NCBI GenBank assembly: GCA_934646005.1
Contig: CAKUED010000014.1
Coordinates: 6,334-70,333 of the forward strand
Direction of reading: 5' to 3'
DNA: 64,000 nt
Source: an uncultured Oscillospiraceae bacterium
Lineage (GTDB): Bacteria > Bacillota > Clostridia > Oscillospirales > Oscillospiraceae
The notes below the pieces were generated by a model, which saw only the letters and a list, made by a program, of their open reading frames with translations, had not been told where the DNA came from and made no database searches. The position numbers and the translations under genes were made by a program. This document shows, in pieces, positions 58,844-64,000 of the stretch (position 1 is its first letter; the number at the start of each line of letters is the position of its first letter).

Positions 58844-59401
58844 CTATTGCAAGTATTGTTTCAGCCGTTTGATGGCCCGGTTGTATTTTGAAAGAACCGT
58901 TGAGAGCGGAAGCTCCAGCAGCGCCGCGATCTCGCGGTGCTTAAAGCCCGCCACGGCGTGGAGCGCCACGATCTGCCGCTCCTGATCCGTCAGCTGCTCC
59001 AGACAGGCGCGCAGAACACTTCTGTCCTCCATCGTGAGCGCAGCGGTGTCCGGGAGCGTCAGCTCCCGGTCCTCCAGACCGGCTTCCGTTTTCCGCTGCT
59101 CGCGCAGCCTCTGGAAGCACAGGTTTTTAGCAATGGTCAAGATCCACGCCAGCGGCTTTCCGTGGGAGGCATAGCTCCCCGCGCTCTGCCACACCGCAAC
59201 ATAGCAGTCATGGAGCACATCCTCCGCATCGGGATGGCTCTTCAAAATTGAAAGGGCGAAGCTGTAAACGGATGTACGGGTCGCCTGATACAGCCGCTCC
59301 AGAGCCTCCCGCTCTCCGCGGGATATGCCTCTCAGAAGCCTGTCCAGCTCCTCGCTATCTGTTGCCTGCTTGAGACCTGACGTCAAGGTAAAAAGCAGCA
59401 T
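58844..59401 (-). CDS. ECF-type RNA polymerase sigma factor
   Basis: A 185-residue sigma-70 family protein. Region 2 is in LYQATRTSVYSFALSILKSH with DAEDVLHDCYVAVWQSAGSY (about 55-74), and region 4 in LTDQERQIVALHAVAGFKHREIAALL (about 135-160) ending STVLSKYNRAIKRLK. Length and layout are those of ECF factors. MLLFTLTSGL at 59401 is favoured, with GAAGGG before it, over the ATG at 59431. It is followed nine bases later by its presumed anti-sigma gene. Confidence 0.9.
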   Translation of the reverse strand: MLLFTLTSGLKQATDSEELDRLLRGISRGEREALERLYQATRTSVYSFALSILKSHPDAEDVLHDCYVAVWQSAGSYASHGKPLAWILTIAKNLCFQRLREQRKTEAGLEDRELTLPDTAALTMEDRSVLRACLEQLTDQERQIVALHAVAGFKHREIAALLELPLSTVLSKYNRAIKRLKQYLQ

Positions 59402-59724
59402 TGTCTCACACCCTTCACTAGAATAATGCACGGGGAGCGCGTTTTATTGCAGCGCATAAAAATTTTTTCGCAGGCGTTCCAATTTTGCCCAGTTTTTCAG
59501 GCTGCGGAGCACACGTCTCCGCCCGAAGCTCCTCGACCCGCCGCAAAGACCAGCCGTAGACAGGCGGTTTTCCGCTCTGACGGCAGGCAGCGCATTTTCC
59601 ATCCGCCCGCGCAGGTTTTGGCGTATATTACATACAAAATGCAAATTTGTCAATCACCTTGGTGTTTACCTCACGCTTCCGCCTCCTTATTTTTGCACCG
59701 AGGAGCTGGCTTCACATATGCAAA
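59402..59724. other. 323-bp leader region of the sigma gene
   Basis: Contains the promoter at 59625-59653 and a long (~215-base) leader on the minus strand. A 52-residue arginine-rich frame (59446-59601) starts MENALPAVRAENRLS; its ribosome site is poor and I do not call it. No riboswitch recognised. Confidence 0.4.
59625..59653 (-). promoter_or_regulatory. Promoter of the sigma/anti-sigma operon
   Basis: Minus-strand TTGACA, 17-base spacer, TAATAT. A sigma-A type site, about 220 bases before the sigma start. Confidence 0.7.
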
Positions 59725-59826
59725 TTAAAAGAACATCGCCGCAATATTGCAAAACAGGCTAAATTGCTTCGGCAAGAAAAAGCTGAAGTTTTCAGAGGAG
59801 CTTGGCCTTCCCCGTTTTATCCTACA

Positions 59827-60081
59827 AAGCTCTGCCGTGATCCGGCGATAGCCGTATCTTCCTTTGTTTTCATGGTAAATTGCCGTGATTTCTTGTTTTT
59901 CTGACTCGTACTTATCCACCTGCTTCATCCGTTTCAGATGATAGTAGAAGGTTGCACGAGGCAGTTGAGCGATTGAGAGTAGGATACTGAGTGCGTGTTT
60001 TTGCCTTAGCTCCTGAACTACCAGCGTTTTTTGTGCTGGCGTCGCTCGTCTTCCAAAACCAAGGCTTGCAATTTTTTTAGG
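59827..60081 (-). pseudogene. IS3 orfB, N-terminal fragment
   Basis: Entered from orfA by a -1 shift at the A-AAA-AAA heptamer (60072-60078). It reads KKIASLGFGRRATPAQKTLV, then ALSILLSIAQLPRATFYYHL and RYGYRRITAEL, the HTH_21 part of IS3 transposases; the rve catalytic domain is absent. Confidence 0.7.
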
Positions 60082-60365
60082 TAATCGTTCTCCGCGCGCA
60101 GCCGCTGAACCTCTGCCAGCAGATCCTCTTCTGCCTCCTTGGGCAGTTGCTTCCGACTCTTGCCGCCGCGGCCGCGTCGCTCGACGGCAAACCCTTCCGG
60201 TCCTTCTGTCAGATAGATTCGCTCCCATGCGGCAACGCGCTTGTGATCACTTATTTCAAACTGTCTTGCCGTTTCACAGTAGCTCAGCTTTTCTTTCATC
60301 ATGGTTTCCACGACCAGCTTCTTGAATTCTGGCGTGTATCGTTTGTTCGGCACTCCCTTTGGCAT
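60018..60365 (-). CDS. IS3-family transposase orfA (HTH protein)
   Basis: A 115-residue DNA-binding protein of the transposase_8 type. It starts MPKGVPNKRYTPEFKKLVVE and has KLSYCETARQFEISDHKRVA (about 24-43), then a leucine-heptad tail (EEDLLAEVQRLRAENDYLKK). The tail's AAAAAAA tract in frame as xxA AAA AAA allows -1 frameshifting into orfB, as in intact IS3 elements. Confidence 0.85.
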   Translation of the reverse strand: MPKGVPNKRYTPEFKKLVVETMMKEKLSYCETARQFEISDHKRVAAWERIYLTEGPEGFAVERRGRGGKSRKQLPKEAEEDLLAEVQRLRAENDYLKKLQALVLEDERRQHKKRW

Positions 60366-60510
60366 AATGAAACACCCCATTTCTTAGTATAAGTATTCTA
60401 CCATACTTGTCTAACAAATGGGGTGCAGTTCAATATTTATTGGATCAAAACTGATGCACAACTGAGGCACATAAAAAGTCCATACTGGACACAACGAAAG
60501 GGTGTCTGGT

Positions 60511-60881
60511 ATGAGCTTGTTTTTTATAATCCGAATCCTGCCGGAAAGCAGGTTGGCGACTGCCCAGTGCGAGCTATCGCAAAGGCTACCGGGCAGAGCC
60601 GGGATGAGACGTATACCGGGCTTTGTGTGCAAGGTCTGGCAATGGGCGATATGCCGAGTGCAAACAGCGTATGGGGCGCGTATCTGTGCCAACACGGATT
60701 TATCCGCAACGTCATACCGAACACCTGCCCTGACTGCTATACCGTCGCAGAGTTTGCCAAAGGCCATCCTCAAAGTGTGTATGTACTGCCCTTGTCAGAC
60801 CCCGTCGTTTGTCAACTGAACGGGGATTATTACGACACGTGGGATAGTGGAAACGAAATTCTATTCTTCTACTGGAAATAG
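60511..60881 (+). pseudogene. Phage-type conserved hypothetical protein, frameshifted at a T run
   Basis: With one more T in the T6 run (60520-60525) the ATG at 60511, after AAAGGG, would read MSLFFYNPNPAGKQVGDCPV and join the rest of the frame: RAIAKATGQSRDETYTGLCV, PSANSVWGAYLCQHGF and NTCPDCYTVAEFAKGHP. This short protein occurs among structural genes of gut siphophages as far as I recall; its role is unknown (Cys and His suggest a papain-like fold, not confirmed). As written the long frame has no start codon with a ribosome site. Confidence 0.6.
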
Positions 60882-60892
60882 GAGGATGCCTG

Positions 60893-61313
60893 ATGTTCGG
60901 ACAACAGCCTTATGAGTATCAACAACCGATTTACAACCAGCCGTCCATGCCGGCGATGCAGGATATGCCGATGCGCCCGCAGTATCAGCCAGCACCGCAG
61001 ATGCAGTATCCGCAGCAGGCACAGCAGAACCAGTCTATCACTTGGATGCCGAACGAAAAAGCAGCGAATGACTTTATTGTCGCGCCCAACAGCGCTGTCA
61101 CGCTTTGGGATATGAACGCGCCAGTCGTGTACGTCAAAAAAAGCAGATGCCAGCGGAAAACCTGACATGAAAACATATGGCCTCGTGGAACGCGTTGCAA
61201 CGCCCACAGCTCCGCAAAACGCACAGCAGATGGAATATGTGACCTGTAAAGATTTAGGCGACCTGGCGGCGCGTGTGGCGGTGCTGGAAAAGGAGGACGT
61301 GAACAATGTCTAA
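60893..61313 (+). pseudogene. Phage-type Gln/Pro-rich protein, frameshifted at an A7 run
   Basis: ATG 60893 after AGGAGG reads FGQQPYEYQQPIYNQPSMPA, a Gln/Pro/Met-rich N-terminus, then WMPNEKAANDFIVAPNSAVT and VVYVKK. The run of seven A (61136-61142) puts the frame out; with six it continues ADASGKPDMKTYGLVERVAT and ends KEDVNNV at 61313. Proteins of this design lie next to minor-structural genes in gut phages. The next gene's ATG overlaps its end. Confidence 0.65.
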
Positions 61314-61563
61314 TCCTCTCCTTAATGCCCTTGGTGTTGGGTAGATGCCCGGTCCAATGGGGCAGTTTCAAAATATGATGCAGCAATTTCGACAGTTTCG
61401 ACAAACGTTCCATGGCAGTCCAAAAGCAGAGGTCGAAAAACTTGTGCAAAGTGGAAAAAACTCGCAACAGCAACTAAACCAGCTGCAACCAGCTGCAACA
61501 GACGGCGGGGCAGTTTATGCAACTGATTCCGACCGGATATTTTTTTATTTGAAAATTCCTTGA
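61306..61563 (+). pseudogene. Phage-type small protein, nonsense plus duplication frameshift
   Basis: ATG 61306 reads SNPLLNALGVG and meets TAG at 61342. The frame continues MPGPMGQFQNMMQQFRQFRQ. A tandem duplication of AACCAGCTGC (61477-61486 and 61487-61496) shifts the frame; without it the end would read QLQQTAGQFMQLIPTGY. Two independent lesions show true decay rather than sequence error. Confidence 0.65.
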
Positions 61564-61789
61564 AAATTTTTTGATCATTGTGCAGAAAAAATCGAAACGC
61601 GCCCTATTTTCTTAGTGTAAAGACTCTCAAGCAGTGTACCTTGAAAATTGAACACCCATCTGTCAGGGAGATACAGCAGCCGCGGACAGTATGCGACGAT
61701 ATGAGCGTACCCACGGCCCAACGCTGCACAGCAGCGACTGCAATACGTGCTCTTAACAGGAGCGCAGGAACGGACTGCCAGATGGCTTA

Positions 61790-61828
61790 AAACAAAAAAG
61801 CGCCGTTCTCAATGTGTTGAGAACGGCT
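61790..61828 (-). terminator. Minus-strand terminator before the excisionase gene
   Basis: Minus-strand GCCGTTCTC / GAGAACGGC with an 8-base loop followed by GCTTTTTTGTTTT. No minus-strand gene ends here; it may be left from a deleted gene. The 286 bases from 61564 to 61851 hold nothing else recognisable. Confidence 0.65.
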
Positions 61829-61851
61829 GGAAAAAAGTGAAGGAGAAACTT

Positions 61852-62043
61852 ATGAACGAACAAAAACAAACAAGCGCAGACCTGCCGCGAATTTTACACG
61901 TAAAAGATCTTCAGGTACTGCTTTCTATCAGCCACAACACCGCTTACACGCTTGTGCGCTCGGGAAAAATCCGAAGCATTCGGATCGGGCGTACATACAA
62001 AATCCCTCTGGATGCCTTTCAGGAGTATCTGCATAATGGCTAA
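61852..62043 (+). CDS. xis: Excisionase (helix-turn-helix domain protein)
   Basis: A 63-residue protein of the excisionase/HTH_17 type: LHVKDLQVLLSISHNTAYTL (about 15-34) then VRSGKIRSIRIGRTYKIPLD (about 35-54), the winged-helix signature. AAGGAG lies eight bases before the ATG. It precedes the integrase by 83 bases, the usual Xis-Int pair that directs excision. Confidence 0.85.
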   Translation: MNEQKQTSADLPRILHVKDLQVLLSISHNTAYTLVRSGKIRSIRIGRTYKIPLDAFQEYLHNG

Positions 62044-62126
62044 ATCGCCCCGTCTTGCACATTTGCCGTATTCGTGGTACGATTAGGATGTACCTGCTAT
62101 GCGGCATCGAAAGGAGCGTAATATAT

Positions 62127-63314
62127 ATGTCGCAAGGCAATATGACAGGAAAAAAGTCCGCAGCCGGAATGGGCTCGATCCGAAAGAAAGAGAAAGTCAT
62201 AAACGGAAAGACCTACACCTATTACGAAGCACGCTATACCGTCGGGATCGATCTCGGCACGGGCAAGCAGATCCAGAAGAGCATCAGCGGAAAAACGCAG
62301 CGAGAGGTAGCCAAAAAGCTGAAAGAGATCACGTCTTCCATAGATGCTGGACTCTACCTACCTTCCTGTAAGCTGACAGTCGAAGAATGGCTTACTACCT
62401 GGACAGCGGAATATGCAACGGACTGGAAGCCTCTCACAAAGAGAAACTACGAAAAGCAAGTTAAGAAACACCTGATCCCACATCTCGGGGCAGCGAAGCT
62501 GGAACAACTGGACACACACACAATTCAGCTCTTTTACAATTATCTAACAAAGACTGGTCTGGCCGCAAAAACAGTCAAGAACATACATGGCATTTTGCAC
62601 GCTGCGCTTGAGCAGGCAATCGTAAACGGCTATATCAGAAAGAATCCAACAGCAGGCTGTAAGCTCCCGAAAGTTGTAAAGCCTGAAATAAAGCCACTGG
62701 AGCCGGAGGAAATTGGGCGCATGCTGAAGGAAGCGAAGGCTGACGCCTACGATAATCTGTTTGTAGTCGCAATGTTCACCGGAATGCGTCAAGGCGAGCT
62801 TCTCGGTCTGTCCTGGAACAACATCAATTTTGAAACCGGGCAAATTATCATCAAGCAGCAGCTTCAATGCGCAGATGGCACATATTTTCTTGAAACACCG
62901 AAAAGCGGAAAATATCGAGCCATATCACCCGCACCTGTAGCCATGGAAGCACTGCAAAACGAGCTGCAGCAGCAAAACGCGAACAAAGAAGCTGCGGGAG
63001 CCGCATGGGAGAATAAATGGGATCTGGTATTTACCGATGGGCTAGGAAAGAATCTTGTACGGCGAACGGTCGTAAAGCACTTCAAAGCCATCACTAAACG
63101 CGCGGGGATACCCGATAATGTTCGCTTCCATGATCTTCGTCACAGCTTCGCAGTAACTTCTCTGTATGCAGGTGATGACATCAAGACCGCACAAGCCAAT
63201 CTTGGGCACGCCACGGCACAGTTCACGTTGGATGTCTATGGACATATAACCCAGAGAATGCGGCAGGAAAGTGCAGCACGGATGCAAGCCTTTTACAACC
63301 AACTGAACGCATAG
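62127..63314 (+). CDS. int: Tyrosine integrase beside tRNA-Trp
   Basis: A 395-residue phage/ICE integrase, intact. An arm-binding domain (GMGSIRKKEKVINGKTYTYY) is followed by the SAM-like core-binding domain (LTVEEWLTTWTAEYATDWKP) and the catalytic domain with Arg in FTGMRQGELLGLSW, HDLRHSFAVTSL, LGHATAQFTLDVYGH with nucleophile Tyr. AAAGGAGCG precedes ATG 62127; the longer frame lacks such a site. It lies 144 bases from the 3' end of tRNA-Trp, a common integration point, but no second copy of the tRNA end was seen in the window. Confidence 0.92.
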   Translation: MSQGNMTGKKSAAGMGSIRKKEKVINGKTYTYYEARYTVGIDLGTGKQIQKSISGKTQREVAKKLKEITSSIDAGLYLPSCKLTVEEWLTTWTAEYATDWKPLTKRNYEKQVKKHLIPHLGAAKLEQLDTHTIQLFYNYLTKTGLAAKTVKNIHGILHAALEQAIVNGYIRKNPTAGCKLPKVVKPEIKPLEPEEIGRMLKEAKADAYDNLFVVAMFTGMRQGELLGLSWNNINFETGQIIIKQQLQCADGTYFLETPKSGKYRAISPAPVAMEALQNELQQQNANKEAAGAAWENKWDLVFTDGLGKNLVRRTVVKHFKAITKRAGIPDNVRFHDLRHSFAVTSLYAGDDIKTAQANLGHATAQFTLDVYGHITQRMRQESAARMQAFYNQLNA

Positions 63315-63410
63315 CTGACCATGTGTTACCACTCTCCGATAAGGGAGAAAAATGGGGGAAAAGGCCTGGCGCCTCATAATTGCGAACTTTTTCAGCCGCA
63401 AAATGCGAAG

Positions 63411-63453
63411 AAATAAAAGAAAGTAGTCAGTAATCCAAACAATTACTGACTAC
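63411..63453 (-). terminator. Terminator of the tRNA/5S transcript
   Basis: A perfect 12-bp stem GTAGTCAGTAAT / ATTACTGACTAC, 7-base loop; on the minus strand followed by TTTCTTTTATTTC. Confidence 0.88.
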
Positions 63454-63457
63454 TTCG

Positions 63458-63533
<76 letters not shown>

Positions 63534-63538
63534 ATATT

Positions 63539-63615
63539 TGGTGGGCCTTCGGGGACTCGAACCCAGGACCGACCGGTTATGAGCCGGCTGCTCTAACCAA
63601 CTGAGCTAAAGGCCC
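63539..63615 (-). tRNA. tRNA-Ile2 (CAT, probably lysidine-modified)
   Basis: Acceptor GGGCCTT / AAGGCCC, anticodon loop CTCATAA with CAT, encoded CCA. The body GGGCCTTTAGCTCAGTTGG and loop CTCATAA resemble firmicute tRNA-Ile2 rather than elongator tRNA-Met (which usually has TTCATAC), so the C would become lysidine and read AUA. Confidence 0.85.
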
Positions 63616-63665
63616 ATAATCTCCTTGTTAAGGACATAGCCGCCACAAACGTGACGGCTATATCA

Positions 63666-63741
63666 TGGCTCCCCCTGTTGGACTCGAACCAACGACCCCC
63701 TGATTAACAGTCAGATGCTCTACCGGCTGAGCTAAGGAGGA
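63666..63741 (-). tRNA. tRNA-Asn (GTT)
   Basis: Acceptor TCCTCCT / AGGGGGA (one G-U pair), anticodon stem CTGA/TCAG with loop CTGTTAA giving GTT, T loop TTCGAGT, encoded CCA. Confidence 0.95.
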
Positions 63742-63751
63742 ATATATATGT

Positions 63752-63865
63752 TGGCACTACCTATTTTCCCGGTCAGTCACCCGACAAGTATCTTCGGCGG
63801 AAATGAGCTTAACTTCTGTGTTCGGTATGGGAACAGGTGGACCCTCATTCCAATCAGCACCAACT
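63752..63865 (-). rRNA. rrf: 5S ribosomal RNA
   Basis: Minus-strand sequence contains the hallmark CCATACCGAACACAGAAGTT (about 63810-63829) and AAGCTC, with matching ends TTGGTGCT and AGTGCCAA. Boundaries are good to a few bases. It lies between tRNA-Glu and tRNA-Asn, so an rRNA operon probably lies beyond the window's right end. Confidence 0.93.
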
Positions 63866-63925
63866 ATATATCTGTTGACAGCCGAAGCTGAAAACAACTT
63901 TGTAAATCATGCCCACTCTAAAGAG

Positions 63926-64000
63926 TGGTGACCCGTACCGGATTCGAACCGATGTTAAAGGCGTGAGAGGCCTCTGTCTTAACCACTTGACCAACGGGCC
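63926..64000 (-). tRNA. tRNA-Glu (CTC)
   Basis: Acceptor GGCCCGT / ACGGGTC (one G-U pair), D arm GGTCAAGTGGTTAAGAC, anticodon loop CTCTCAC giving CTC, T loop TTCGAAT, encoded CCA. The 5' base is the last base of the window. Confidence 0.92.

Larger units (their letters stand above)
59827..60432 (-). mobile_element. Truncated IS3-family insertion sequence
   Basis: The intact end (about 60420-60432, read TGAACTGCACCCC on the minus strand, with CATTTGTTAGACA next) looks like an IS3/IS150-group terminal repeat. orfA is complete and orfB begins, but homology stops at about 59827 after GYRRITAEL, so the catalytic DDE part and the other end are lost. It cannot move by itself. It lies against the broken phage gene at 60511. 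Confidence 0.8.

Noticed and set aside
59446-59601. 52-residue arginine-rich frame before the sigma gene
   Set aside because: Weak ribosome site and composition typical of chance frames in GC-rich DNA.

Overview
The window looks like a chromosomal segment of a GC-rich, anaerobic, Gram-positive gut clostridium of the Oscillospiraceae/Ruminococcaceae kind. I infer this from the S-layer-homology (SLH) proteins, the hybrid-cluster protein with a Crp-type regulator, a clostridial-type NADP secondary-alcohol dehydrogenase, a processive glycolipid synthase, BY-kinase capsule control, and decayed gut-phage genes. The species cannot be named from sequence alone.

Layout. 0-6 kb: the end of an NADP isocitrate dehydrogenase, then a leftward envelope operon (DUF308 protein, FtsH, DUF308 protein, CrtO-like acyltransferase, MGDG-synthase-type glycosyltransferase) divergent from a lipid kinase. 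6-9 kb: a TetR-type regulator, tRNA-Thr, a GNAT acetyltransferase, a short candidate RNA, and a PF14907 nucleotidyltransferase. 9-18.6 kb: a leftward exopolysaccharide gene set (priming sugar transferase, two GT4 enzymes, EpsG-like polymerase, DUF6625 protein, pyruvyl transferase, F420H2-dehydrogenase-like protein, flippase). 18.9-26.6 kb: a second PF14907 protein, two SLH proteins, a membrane coiled-coil protein, an ABC exporter, an S26-type peptidase, a PqqD-like protein, an HprK-like kinase and a 53-residue peptide with a YxxP leader motif. 26.6-40.1 kb: a 3716-residue secreted beta-helix protein, then the capsule regulators phosphatase, tyrosine kinase and Wzz. All genes from 40.1 down to 9 kb run leftward, so surface polysaccharide, giant surface protein and the peptide-modification cassette appear to form one surface-assembly locus.

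40.3-46.5 kb is a decayed mobile region. It holds small phage-type genes, two XRE regulators, a frameshifted HTH-membrane gene, two frameshifted tyrosine recombinases, and two strong candidates for stand-alone structured RNAs (40326-40487 minus, 42119-42259 plus), each with promoter and terminator. 46.7-59.4 kb is mostly housekeeping and stress: a toxin-antitoxin pair, small iron-sulfur/zinc proteins, alcohol dehydrogenase beside remnants of nrdD and a LysR gene, hcp with a divergent Crp/Fnr regulator, DegV, metA-metY, a broken ABC transporter, and an ECF sigma factor with an RsgI/PepSY anti-sigma. 59.8-63.3 kb is a truncated IS3 element plus decayed phage genes, an excisionase and an intact integrase beside tRNA-Trp. 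The window ends in tRNAs Trp, Ile2, Asn, a 5S rRNA and tRNA-Glu on the minus strand.

The most interesting candidate is the 18.9-26.6 kb cassette. It has the accessory parts of a lasso-peptide-type RiPP cluster (YxxP peptide, PqqD-like recognition protein, HprK-like kinase, peptidase, ABC exporter, PF14907 nucleotidyltransferase) but no cyclase and no transglutaminase-like B2 protease, and it is built into an S-layer/exopolysaccharide locus.
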